Shown: piece by piece, positions 48,013 to 59,670 of the stretch | Layout of the letters: each line of letters begins with the position of its first letter | Numbering within the stretch: the stretch's first letter is position 1 | NCBI GenBank assembly: GCA_030549495.1 | Contig: JAUIRK010000693.1 | Span: 62,001 to 126,000, forward strand | Length of the DNA: 64,000 nt | Reading direction: 5' to 3' | Source: Nectonema munidae | Lineage: Eukaryota > Nematomorpha > Nectonematoida > Nectonematidae | Program-made: the position numbers and the translations under genes | The notes under the pieces: generated by a model | Seen by the model: only the letters and a program-made list of their open reading frames with translations | What the model was told of the DNA's origin: nothing | The model's database searches: none

Positions 48013-51000
48013 AATATTCTTTCCTTTTTGATTAAAAACGAAACTAAACGCAAAAATCCGTTATATTAAATGTTTCATGATTCGTATTAAACGTCGTAAT
48101 TTTTACAATACAAGACATACCTTAATTAGGAAATGTACCAGCTTCTTTCAATGGAAATTTATTTTAAGAAATCATGTTTTACGTCGATCTGTGCACAAAA
48201 ATGGTGATATAATTGAGCAAAATGTCGATTCCGATTTTCTTTTAAATATAACATTTTTAATTTTAAGCAAGAATAAGCGATTTTATTTTTTTCTAAATTA
48301 AAATATCGAGCGCATTTTTTTCTAAATAACGATTAGCTAAAATTAAAAATTTCATTCCTTTGAATTGATGCACATGTTTCTACACATACGGCACAATGTT
48401 ACATAGGTGGCCAGAAAAAATTTAAGAAGAAAAATTCGGTCTCAAAAAACAGATTCTCAAGCCACTGTGCTTTCATCTTAAAAAGCTTCAATGTTTTCTT
48501 TACATTATGTTTATAGGCTACTAAAGAGATATTTATTCTTCTTGAAAAAATTTATTTTTAATAATCATAATAATTTTATATTGTTTTAATTATTGCATTT
48601 TGTATTTAAAAATTTAATTAATTTTTTCCTCTCCACTTATCAAATTCTCGTTCCCTTCTATATATATTCATAAAGAGATTAAATAATAAATAAACACAAG
48701 AAAACAAAGAATAAGTAGTTTGTAAACGTGTATATGAAATCGACAATATGTGTCGTTAACAACGGAAACTTCAAGAAATCAATCTTATAACGTTGATATA
48801 TTGAGCACATTAAGCATTCAACCTTTTTCTTTCAAAGAAACTTCGTTAAATAAATAGGGATATGTTTTGAAATGTTCTGCAATTAAAGTAATTTCCTATC
48901 GAATTAGTGAAAAAAAATGAAAAATTTACCTCCTCCCTCTTTGTTTTTCATTTACACGAACCTATTTTTTTATTGTAATTTTATGAGAACGAACACCCCC
49001 CCCCCCCTCATTTTTATGCTGTGTACGGGCCTGCAGTGCATCCATAACATGTGTTGTTTTTTGTAAATTTGATACTTTTATATTGGTGCTTGGTTTCATA
49101 TTAAAACACTTTTAGTTATTTGTTATATTAACTCATCTCAGCTTGAGAGAAGAATTTCTCAATTTTCGTAGCTTTCAAGAGTTATGAGCATTGGGTTTGT
49201 TCTTCCGACTTACTACGAGGCAAGAAAGTTGTGTTCCTAGTCAAAACGTCCGAAACAAAAATGTCAGTAAAACAAATCGTCTTCAACCAAAACATTCGAA
49301 AGTCAAAAATGAATTTGTAAATTTATTTCATGATATATATTGAATTATGTTAACAAATATATAATGTACTTCAAGACCCGGTTGACCTCCAATATGAAAA
49401 CTTTAGTTTTCGAAGATTTTGGTTTTAGGGAATTTTGGAAGTGGGGATTTTAGTTTTTAGGGATTTTGAAAATGAAATTTAGTTTTTGGAATTTTGATTA
49501 GGAACCGATGTGAGTATCTTCTGAAAATTTAATGAAAAAATAAATCCAAGTTTGAATGGACTAAATTGTTAATTGAATAGTTTATAATCCATCTTAAAAA
49601 ATTAGTTTACTTACATAGGTCCAATTCTTTTAAAGAATTTAAAATTTATTTATGCATTTTTAATTGTGTTCCTTTAAGATCCATGTATTTAATCAATTTT
49701 TTAATTGGAAAAACAAGAAAATCAATTAAAATCTGATATAGTTCTTTTCCTTAGCTCTGATTAGTATGATTATATTTGGAAACGGCCAAGTATAATAAAA
49801 AAAATTAAAATTCTTTTTTAATTTTCAGATGCTTTAGATATCAAAGATTTTGGTTTTGGGCGTATCTGTTGGAAACATTTAAACAAATAAAAAGAAAAAC
49901 ATTTAAATTATAAAAAATTAATTTAACAGTTATTTTTAAATCCTAAAGAAATAAAAACTAAAGATAATTTCAGTAAATAAATCCAAATGATATACTTTAG
50001 GGTTTATTGATAATAATAATAATAGGTTCAGTTTATTTTGCGAAAATAAATAAAATCAAAAAATATCCATGTTTTATGAGAGCAAAATAAATGTAAAAAT
50101 CTTTGTAAAAAATTAGGCATTTATCACATAAAATTTTATAATAGCATTTTAAATATATTTAATTTATGTTTTTACTTAAGCTTTAAATCCGTCGAAACCC
50201 TATTCCAATGTTTTAAAATTATCTTGTGCAGGCGCGACTCCTCATTGCAAATAAGGCATGCATTGAATATCCCTTAAAAAATTTAAAAATTAAAATAATG
50301 ATGATTAAAAATTGCGGATTTGCAAAAAAAGGTCTCAAAATACAATAGAAGGCAAGCAATTTAAATTGTGCTTTTATCTTGAAACACAGATTTACTATGT
50401 GTAAGTATATACAAAATAGCATTTTGTATGAAAAATACGATGCATGGCAAGCAGTTTGAATATTGCATTCATCTCTCAATGCAGATCTGTATACTATGTG
50501 TGAGTAAGTATGAAAAAAACTTATTTTGTATTTAAAAAATTGATCATGTGCATACCCCGTCAAGTATATTTGACAAGAGTTCTTATTAAGCGGATTTAGA
50601 AAGTTTTGAATTTCTTTATTGTTTGTTATAAAAATCAGACCCGTACTCGGGGGCGGGGAGGGTAATAAAAGCCTAATGTTTTGATTTTTATTGAAATTTT
50701 TTTTTATTTTGACTTAATTTTTAATAAAAAAAAAAATTATAATAAGAAATAAATTGTAATAAGAAAGTATTGAATCAACGTAAAGTTAAAATCTATACTT
50801 TATTTCTGTTCTATCAGTGATTCAGCAATATTCGCAATGGCACAAAAAGGGTTTTAATGTCAGATTAAGAAAAACTTTTACAAAATAGGGCTTGAATGGA
50901 AAAAGAACAATCAAATATAGAATAAGATTTATAAAGAATGATAAAAGTATAGGGTTCAATCTATCAAGAAATTCTAATTTCTGTATATAGCAATAGTTAT

Positions 51001-51539
51001 GTAGCAAGTACAACGATAGGATATGTATGATAGTTTTATAAATTTATTATGAGAACGAACCCCCCACCCTCGCCCGATTTTTAGGCTGTGTACAGCCCTG
51101 AAAATATTATATAGGATGAATGCGTATAGTTAGCAAATTTAGATTTTGTAATCACATTAGGCAAGCCAATTGAAGGTTATTATTCACATTTCTCAGCAAT
51201 ATCAAATTAATTATATATAAAGAATCGCTTTGCAAATTTAATGTGTTTTATAGTATACAAGCATGAGGGATATATTTGTTATAAATATGTTATATCGCGT
51301 TTTTAAAAGTATTGAGCGAAAAAGTGACTTCTCAGTGATGTGAGGAATGTGAAAACAATGGTTAGAGCGAATGAAGTATTCATGCATAGAGTCGTTTTGA
51401 ATGAAGAAAGAATTGAAAAATCCATTTTTATAGCATGATTTAAAAAAAATTAAATTAAGATAAATTGTTAATATCAAAAATATTAATACTAGAAAAGGAT
51501 ACATTCGAGTTTCGAGGAGTATTAATAAACATGAAAAAA
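48013..51539. other. Gene-free AT-rich stretch upstream of VPS33B
   Basis: Presumably includes the VPS33B promoter and 5' UTR near 48013-48100. It holds two copies of a repeat terminus (about 48981-49033 and 51047-51101; ATGAGAACGAAC, C-run, GCTGTGTAC), a degenerate pair of about 90-bp units at 50348-50533 and low-complexity TTTAG/GGATTTT sequence near 49390-49500. No gene supported. Confidence 0.5.
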
Positions 51540-53095
51540 ATTTTTAGTAAGAATTTAATTTATTTAACACTGTTAAATAAGACGACCCCCAAATTAAATT
51601 ACAATATAAGAAATGTGGAACTATAAAAGCATTATAAAGTAATTTTTTACATTGAAAAGTTAAGGATTTTTCTATTTTACAAAAAATTCCAAGAAGTCGA
51701 GAAACTTTTATGTGTAAAGAAGAAATGTGTTTGAACCATGACAAATTATCAGTAAAAGTAAGACCTAAGTAAGTTGAACAATTAACTCTACTTAAAAGAA
51801 ACCATTGAAAGATATGTCAAAATGCCTTTAATTCCTCTTTTAGAAAAAACCATATATACACATTTGTTTAGGTTAAAAGAAAGTAGATGGTCATACTAGT
51901 GACTGTTGAAACATCATCAAAGTTTACTGACATAGCTGTATCATCAGCCTACAAAATTAGAGAAGCTTGTTTGTCTACGCTAGAGTAAATATCATTAATA
52001 AATAACATAAATGGCACAAGAATGGATCCTTGAGGAACAACTTTTTCTATACACTTTAAATCAGATTTATCATTAAAAGAAACATAATATGTTATTTTAT
52101 GTAAGAAACTTTTGAGCAAATTCAAAACTGGACCTCTAATGCCTATTCCGAATAATTTGTGAAGAAGCAGTTGATGATTTACATGATTAAATGCTTTGGC
52201 TAGATCGAGAAACAAAACTATACTAAACTTTTTACCAAAAAAGTGACTAGAAATATAACTACATAACGATAAAACAGCATCCTCAGTTGATCTATTTTTT
52301 AAAAAACCAAATCGATTCGGATTAATAATGTTATTCTTGTAAAGAAAAGCTATAATCCTAGTGGAAATAATTTTCTCGAATATTTTAGAAAAATTAGACA
52401 AGATAGATATTGGTCTAAATTTATCTAGTGAATCTGAAGATGCCATTTTTCAAAACAAGAACAATTCGTGTTAACTTAAGATATTCAGAAAACTCTCAAA
52501 TTTGAACAGACAGATTGAATATGTAAACTAAAACTAACCTAATACTATGAAGTATATCAATTATATGATGCATTGTTAGTTTATCATCACCATATGATTT
52601 TTTATTTGATATAGATGCTAAAACAGTTACAATATCATTGTAGTTTATCTCATGCAGATAGAGTGAAAATAAATTTAGTGGAATGGACTTATCAATTCAT
52701 TTCAAAAAATAATTTTATCAATGCAAGTTTTAGAAGAAATAGGAAAGTTATTAACAAAGTCATTACAACTAAAGTGTGAGTTACGAGAATTAGTATTAGA
52801 AAATTTCAATATTTTGTTTAATTTATTCCATATATTACTTTTTTCACAGGATTAAAGCTGATTGTAATAATACATTGATTTGGCCTTTTTAACTTCATTT
52901 TTATACTGTTTCAAAATATTTTTATATCTAATATATTAGGAATACAAAGTTTAGCTCTGTAGAGTTTTACTTTTCTGAGAGAGTTAAGAAACGGAGAAAA
53001 CCATGGCTTATTATTGATCTTAACTTTGAACTTTATCAATGCAAAGCTAGGTGCAAATGACTCCTTTAAAAGACCAATAAAAATTTCTAGATCCG
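51540..53095 (-). mobile_element. CR1/Jockey-like LINE fragment
   Basis: Read on the minus strand. First a pre-RT segment (NNKPWFSPFLNSLRKVKLYR, about 53040-52930), then reverse transcriptase with DKFRPISILSNFSKIFEKII, FLDLAKAFNHVNHQLLLHKL and VVPQGSILVPFMLFINDIY (52446-51949). There is a TAG in place of the first residue of the xADD catalytic box (ADDTAMSV follows), and then an RT thumb/C-terminal part with CNLIWGSSYLTVLNKL (51744-51544). The 5' endonuclease is mostly missing. At least one stop and one or more frameshifts are present, so it is dead. Confidence 0.85.
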
Positions 53096-54131
53096 CCCCT
53101 TATATGAGTGTATAGAAAAAAAGAAAAATGATACTGAAGATGAAAATCACATGAACGACGATTACTAGTTTAATATTTCGTTGGTGAATAATATTTTCCT
53201 TTATGTGGCTACACAAGGTTATAACAATATTAAAAAAAAAACAAAATCTTCAAACAAGCATGGACTTTTTACCTGTAAAAATAGCATGATACAACAAAAG
53301 AAAGTAATTTGAGTGCTAGAAACAATTGGAAATTAGATAATCCTTTTATACTTTTTAACATATATTAAAAATTTACCAATGTTTATAAAAAAATTATTTT
53401 TATTCTATTTTTATATTTCGATCTTTATCCACTTTATTTTATTTCAAGTAAATTTCAAATGTATCTAAGATTTTTTATCCATAGTCCTATTCTTCCTTAT
53501 ATAGTAAGTCTACACATTTATATTGAAACTATCAAAGTATATTGATTAGTGTTTATTGGCTTAAAATTTGAAAATCACTTTTATTTGCATAGATTTGTGT
53601 TAATATATGCTAGTTCTAATTCTTAGTAGTATATTCTTTTGCTATACAAAAATATTTACTTTTATTTATCAGATAAATTAAACAAGAAAAAAAACTGACT
53701 ACACAAGAAACCTAGTTAATAGGGGTTCAGGTTTGCGAATCGCTGTCGGTCCCTCAGTCTCCTCGAACCCCCTGCCCTCCAAGAAAAATATTTCATATTA
53801 ATATGTTCTATAGATAAACCTTTAAGAGTTCTTGATTATAATTGAGCTAGGTCTGTCTGATATATATGATAGAGTGTGTGCCCGCACTCATACTTTTAAC
53901 AATATGTATCAAGTAATGTCGCTCCGCACTCATACTTTTAACAATATGTATCAAGTAATGTCGCTACGCTTCCCATTAAATCGTTAAATTCTTAGATTTT
54001 TGATATTGTAGACAACTTGTCTTTCTTTGTTTAGTGTAGAATTCTTTACTCATTCATTTGTACAAAAAAATATTTGCTACGTTGATAGTATTGAAGCCAT
54101 CAATATATATATATATATATATATATGTATA
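53096..54131. other. Gene-free spacer between LINE and foldback
   Basis: AT-rich. It contains the 42-bp duplication and an (AT)n run at about 54103-54126 just before the foldback. Nothing else recognised. Confidence 0.5.
53882..53965. repeat. Perfect 42-bp tandem duplication
   Basis: Two identical 42-bp units beginning CCGCACTCATACTTTTAAC, at 53882-53923 and 53924-53965. Confidence 0.95.
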
Positions 54132-55194
54132 CGGGTAGACAACTTGCGTGTTATCTCCAACCTGTATACTACGATGATTCATCTCCAACCTGTATACTAC
54201 GATGATTCATCTTCAACCTGTATACTACGATGGTTTCTATTCCATGTACAAATAACTAGGGAGACAATGTTCAACTTTCTGTTCACATTCTGCTAGATGT
54301 AAGATTTGATATACCTCATTCGGGGGAGACGATGCTACACAAGTTATTACCTATATACATTATACCTGTATACTACGATGGTTCATCTCCAACCTGTATA
54401 CCGCGATAATTCATATCAAAGAATCGAAAAATATTTTTTAAAAAATCAAAAAATATCAAACTTTCTGTTCATATTTTGCTACCTCATACGATGTTACAAA
54501 AGTTATTACCTATACTTTGCAATTTGCACGATTTTAAATATTATATTTGTCGAATAATCAAAGAATCGAAAAATGTTCAAATCAAAAAATATTTATTCTT
54601 TTTAAATATATCGTTGGCTCCCCTTACTTTTAGTTTCGTGTGTGCATAATTTGATAAAAATTAATTATTAAAGACTAGGTTTATCTTTCAATTTTAAAAG
54701 TAAGGGGAGCCAACGATATATTTAAAAAGAATAAATATTTTTTGATTTGAACATTTTTCGATTCTTTGATTATTCGACAAATATAATATTTAAAATCGTG
54801 CAAATTGCAAAGTATAGGTAATAACTTTTGTAACATCGTATGAGGTAGCAAAATATGAACAGAAAGTTTGATATTTTTTGATTTTTTAAAAAATATTTTT
54901 CGATTCTTTGATATGAATTATCGCGGTATACAGGTTGGAGATGAACCATCGTAGTATACAGGTATAATGTATATAGGTAATAACTTGTGTAGCATCGTCT
55001 CCCCGAATGAGGTATATCAAATCTTACATCTAGCAGAATGTGAACAGAAAGTTGAACATTGTCTCCCTAGTTATTTGTACATGGAATAGAAACCATCGTA
55101 GTATACAGGTTGAAGATGAATCATCGTAGTATACAGGTTGGAGATGAATCATCGTAGTATACAGGTTGGAGATAACACGCAAGTTGTCTACCCG
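54132..55194. repeat. 1.06-kb foldback element with about 500-bp arms
   Basis: The left arm (54132-54631) and right arm (54695-55194) are reverse complements, differing by eye at almost no positions (one G-run length change near 54320). They are separated by a 63-bp AT-rich spacer. The outer ends read CGGGTAGACAACTTGCGTG. Each arm carries three tandem copies of a 28-bp unit with CCTGTATACTACGATG and, further in, one or two more copies of that core. The inner arm ends read ATATCGTTGGCTCCCCTTAC. No ORF. It resembles a foldback or MITE-type DNA element; the superfamily is unknown because no clear target duplication is visible. Confidence 0.85.
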
Positions 55195-55305
55195 CGTTCA
55201 ACCGTACAGGTTATGAGAATATATCATTACATATTAGAGAAGAGTTTTCTAAACTCTTTATACTGAAAAAATATTTCTTCAAATATATTACTGTTTTGTT
55301 TAAAA

Positions 55306-55446
55306 TACCTATACTTTGCAATTTGCACGATTTTAAATATTATATTTGTCAAATAATCAAAATAAAATTCTGTGATCAAAGAATCGAAAAATATTCTTTA
55401 AAAAATCAAAAAATATCAAACTTTCTGTTCATATTTTGCTACCTCA
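55306..55446. repeat. Foldback arm fragment
   Basis: Matches the inner left arm (CTATACTTTGCAATTTGCAC to TTCATATTTTGCTACCTCAT) with a short internal insertion. It lies about 110 bp beyond the complete copy. Confidence 0.75.
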
Positions 55447-56423
55447 TAGCTTCAATACTTTTTGAGAAAAATTGATTAAAACACATATTTTGATCTATTT
55501 ATCTTCTCTTTAGAAATTTATATGAAGTAAACAATAATAAAAATAATATTTATCCAAAACATATTTTTTTCGAATCAAAGTGTAAATCAAACCCGCACTT
55601 AAATTTTGGATGATTAATTCAAAAGAAGTAAAAAACTAATGTTAATTTATAAAATACCGAAAACTAAAATGATTTTATAAAAATCTAAAAATAAATAGTG
55701 GACTACGATTATCCAACAAAACTTGTACATTCGATCTACATTTTTCACTTCAAAAATAATTTTAAATTTATTAGATAAACATTATACTGACCAATAAAAA
55801 AAACGAAGATTAATTTATAAAAAAAAAGGAAAAACTAATACTATTTTATAAAAATCTACAAATAAATTTAGATTCTGAGAGTAGAGTCGCTTTATAATTG
55901 TGCTGGAAATTGTCACATAATATAGGTAAAAATTTGTCCTAATGAAAGGAGCTTTAGTTTAAAATGCATCCCTTATCTGCTAATTAATGGTATGAAGCCC
56001 ATGGAAAATAAAAACAGTAAAATGGTATTTCTTAAGTACTTATGATATAAGTAATGTATTCTGAAAGCCCATAAAAAATGCTTTAATTTGGTATATCGCA
56101 TGATGCATTTTGTTGAGAAATGTGAAAGTTATAAGCGTTTTAATATTTGACTAAGATTTAAGCTAGGAACACTACAAATAAACTAAGCGTACACTAGCCC
56201 GATAAAATAAACCACACACGCGTGCTAAAGATGTGGTGAAGCGTATGCGAGATAAGAATTCACTGCACTCACAAACGCGTAATGCAACATGTGTTCATCT
56301 TTCTTCGCATAGTTATGCTCTAAAATCAATCAATAATGTGATTTATTATTCGCACACTGTCGGTATAAATATAACGAATGCCCTTCGTTAAAAATTAGAA
56401 AGGTTGTATCTAAACTAAATAAA

Positions 56424-57130
56424 AGTAGACTACGATTATCAAACAAAACTCTTACATTTAATCGACATTTTTCACTTGAAAAATAATTTAAAATTTATTA
56501 GAAAAATATTATACTGACCTATACTACTGACCCATAAAAAGTAAAAAATATATATTAATTTTCGACAGTTTTATTTAACTATGACATTTTAAAATGTTAA
56601 AAACCATATTCTACCTTTGTGAATATAAAATTTTGAAGAAATAATATTAAACTCATCACGTTAATTATTGGTATTTTTTGAAACTAGATAAAAGTTGACT
56701 GACCTCACATAAAAGCGGATTTTGGAAAAATAAAAATATATTTATTTGTAAAACCTAGCCTATTTTACCCACAAAGAGTATCGCTTCAAATTTTGTACAT
56801 TCGATCAAAATTTTTCACTTCAAAAATAATTTAAAATTTATTAGAAAAACATTATACTGACCTATACTACTGACCCATAAAAAGTAAAAAATATATATTA
56901 ATTTTCGACAGTTTTCTTCAACTATGAAATTTTAAAATGTAAAAAATCATATTTTACCTTTGTGAATATAAAATATTGAAAAAATATTATATAAATTAAG
57001 AACGTTAATTATTATTGGTATTTTTTGAAACTAGATAAAACTTGACTGACCTCACATAAAAGCAGATTTTGGAAAAATGAAAATATATTTATTTGTATAA
57101 CCTAGCCTATGTTAACCTCAAAGAGTATAC
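56424..57130. repeat. Tandem repeat, about 345-bp period
   Basis: Two diverged copies share CTGACCTATACTACTGACCC, AATATATATTAATTTTCGAC and GACTGACCTCACATAAAAGC at an offset of about 345 bp. A third, more decayed piece is at about 55697-55830 (GACTACGATTATCCAACAAA). No coding potential seen. Confidence 0.8.
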
Positions 57131-57458
57131 CTTTCCAATGATACCATTTTCATTTATTTTTTAAAAAAAAAAAGACAGATTATGCTTCAACAAAAAGGTG
57201 GTCCGTAATTTTTTCAAAAATTTAGACAAAATTTTTTGAAGTAATGTCCATTTATTAAAATTTTTTAAAACTTTTGCAAAAATAAATTATTCTAGAGTAT
57301 GTAGCAAACGATAAGCTTTCTAATGATATATATATCATGAAAAAGAAATATTGAAAAACAGTTTAATTCTTTCTTCAAATCAAACAAGTAAAAATTTTCA
57401 AAAAGTAGTATTGGTAGTAGTAGTAGTAGTAGTATTATTATTATTATTATTATTATTA

Positions 57459-57912
57459 TCTATATTATAATAAGCTAGCGTCTGTGTGTCTGTGTGTCGC
57501 TGGAAGCATTTTGATTGGTTGAAATTATTTATATATATGTTTTGTGTGTATTTTTATATGGTGTGATGAGTTTGTATGTGTGTTTGTCGCTTGAAGCATT
57601 CTGATTGGTTGAAATATCTTTTCTGTGTATTTTTATATGCTGTAATAGAAAAATACACAGAAAAGATACAATTATTCTAAAAAGTGACCACCATACCATA
57701 TAACACTATTAGCAACTCAAAATACACATTACCCAGAATCCTATCTTTCGAGCTTAGTCTAAACAAAAAAAAATAGCCGGTCCCGTAGTAGTTTCGAGCG
57801 AAGCGAATTTGAATTAGCAACTCAATATACACACTACCCAGAATCCTATGTTTCGAGCGCAGCGAGAAACACTGTTTCGAGCGAAGCGAGAAACGACCAC
57901 GGGACCGGCTAG
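57459..57912 (+). mobile_element. Non-autonomous Helitron, 454 bp
   Basis: Starts TCTATATTATAATAAGC and ends GGGACCGGCTAG, inserted between A (57458) and T (57913): the 5'-TC, 3'-CTRR and AT-target hallmarks. Inside: two copies of a module around GAAGCATT.TGATTGGTTGAA (about 57503 and 57592); an almost perfect hairpin of about 20-bp stems around TCTTTTCTGTGTATTTTTAT (57618-57671); two copies of a module around CTACCCAGAATCCTAT (about 57730 and 57833); and TAGCCGGTCCCG (about 57774) repeated inverted at the 3' terminus. No coding capacity. Confidence 0.85.
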
Positions 57913-58145
57913 TTATTATATATTACATAAACATTTCAACCAATCATATAGTTTTTATGAAATAAAACTGCCATTTCAAAGTTAAATTTTTTGAACTTTT
58001 AGGTAGAATTTTTGAAATGTGGCTTTCAATATGTATGTAAAATATTTTTTGAAAATTTTTATTTTAAGTATATTTTTTAAGCATTTTACGATTTACACAT
58101 TTAAATATATAATAAGGCTGGCAAGTTTGGCGAGTTGTCTCCCCG

Positions 58146-58163
58146 GAGGTCTTGCCAGACCTC
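58146..58163. repeat. Hairpin motif copy 3
   Basis: GAGGTCT-TGCC-AGACCTC, preceded by GTTGTCTCCCCG and followed by TGAT. A paired T-A to A-T change relative to copy 1 preserves the stem. Confidence 0.7.
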
Positions 58164-59359
58164 TGATATATATATATCACCTCTCATAAAGCATTAACCG
58201 AAAGAACGTTATTGTACTTCACAATGAAATAGCAACCTTTTGAAATTTTCATATTCAAAGGCTTCTTGAAAGAGTAGAATTTGGTCAGCCGTTGATTTTT
58301 CACTGCAGAAACGACGCACTAAGAGCATCATTAAAACTGACTTAAAGTTTTTTATTACTATGTTCTCGTGATATTGAAAGCAATGAATTGAAAACATTTT
58401 CATTCACATATTCCATGGTAGTCGAAGAAATCAAACACGATTTCATAGAATACTTCTCCTGTATTTATTATCGTAGTTTTAATGATTAGTATGCTTGACA
58501 AATTGAAGCATCAATGTAACTAGAAAACCAAGAAGCTTTACTATTATTTCATCTCCAAAGTAAAAGACATTTGCAATGTTTCCGATGTTCAATTAACATA
58601 CACTGAACATCATGAGCCATTTCACATGTGACTAAAACAGTATTACTAGGAGGAATACTAGCTACAAACGATTGGTACTTGAGAACATTAGCTTTTCAAA
58701 CAGTTTCTCTCAAATCCCAGCTTTTTAGTCAAGCTCAAAAAACTTCCCAAATTTAATTTTTCGAGACTTATGGATAAATATTGAAGCAAAGAAAATGAGA
58801 TAATTTTTATCAGCTGTTGAATTCTCTTTATTTCAATTTATTAAAAGACTTGTTACACTTGTGAGTAGATTTTAGATATTACTTTTCTTCCTTTAGGGCG
58901 AAGTTTTTGAATGGATACTTGAAATCTAAATTTTTTCACATTTTATTTAAAATAATAGTGAATCCAAATTTGAGCCATCATTTGATCAGAGACAGGGAAG
59001 GAGAGAAATTTTTTTTATTGCACACATAATTATATCTTGAGGGCCAGTTTGAATAGTTGGCCATTTTTTACACTTTCCTTCAAATTTCTTGTTTATAAAA
59101 TTTATAAGTAGGAAAGTGATATTTAAATTTAATTCATAACAGTTATAAAATTAGAGATACATTCTTAAGAAGTACGACAACGTGGGAGATGGGTGAAGAA
59201 GACATATGCAATAGTTTAGATGCGCAACCAATAATTAAGATTTGTAATCGATAGGTCAGGGTGGACCATTTCTTGCATTCTAGAGTTAGAGAATAACATA
59301 CTGCTTGTATTTTCATCAATAAAAATGTTGGAAGAAAAGAAGGGCGAAACTATCAAGTA

Positions 59360-59385
59360 CAGGGACGGCAAACCCATTGAGCATG
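59360..59385 (+). repeat. hAT-type terminal repeat
   Basis: CAGGGACGGCAAACCCATTG resembles hAT termini of the CAGGGGTCGGCAAACC type. The partner end was not found. Confidence 0.45.
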
Positions 59386-59640
59386 CGAAAATGCTGGGGC
59401 ATTAAATGGCGTCTTGATGACTTTTTTGCTTAAAAATCATTCAATTCTTTTTTTTTTGAGATCTTTGATACTGAGAAAACGTAAGGCTAATAAGACCAGT
59501 TTTCGGCAGTTACCGTATTGTTTCAAATAATAATCATTATTTTGTTTCTGCCATTTTTATTTTTGGAGAAATCCTTAAGTAACTTTGAAAGTTCTCTTTA
59601 AATATTAATTTTGGTATCTTTAAATTGTTACTTAATTATG

Positions 59641-59660
59641 TTATTATTATTATTTTGCAG
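59641..59660 (+). promoter_or_regulatory. Putative 3' splice site of a 5'-UTR intron (BAP55)
   Basis: A T-rich TTA repeat ending in tttgcag lies 10 nt before the BAP55 start codon. It has the form of an acceptor joining an upstream non-coding exon. The donor exon was not located. Confidence 0.45.
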
Positions 59661-59670
59661 TTTTGTTAAA

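Larger units (their letters stand above)
57913..59640. other. Region between Helitron and BAP55
   Basis: Contains the hairpin motif at 58134-58165, an unassigned minus-strand reading frame of about 64 codons at 58209-58403, and a hAT-like terminus at 59360. The BAP55 promoter and any 5' exon should lie in the last few hundred bases, but no specific element is recognised. Confidence 0.45.

Noticed and set aside
50219-50563. A 114-codon minus-strand reading frame
   Set aside because: It spans degenerate tandem 90-bp units, is low-complexity and resembles no family; it is a chance frame.
54103-54240. CRISPR-like array from repeated CCTGTATACTACGATG units
   Set aside because: The units abut with no unique spacers, occur inverted in the other arm and belong to the foldback; the genome is eukaryotic.
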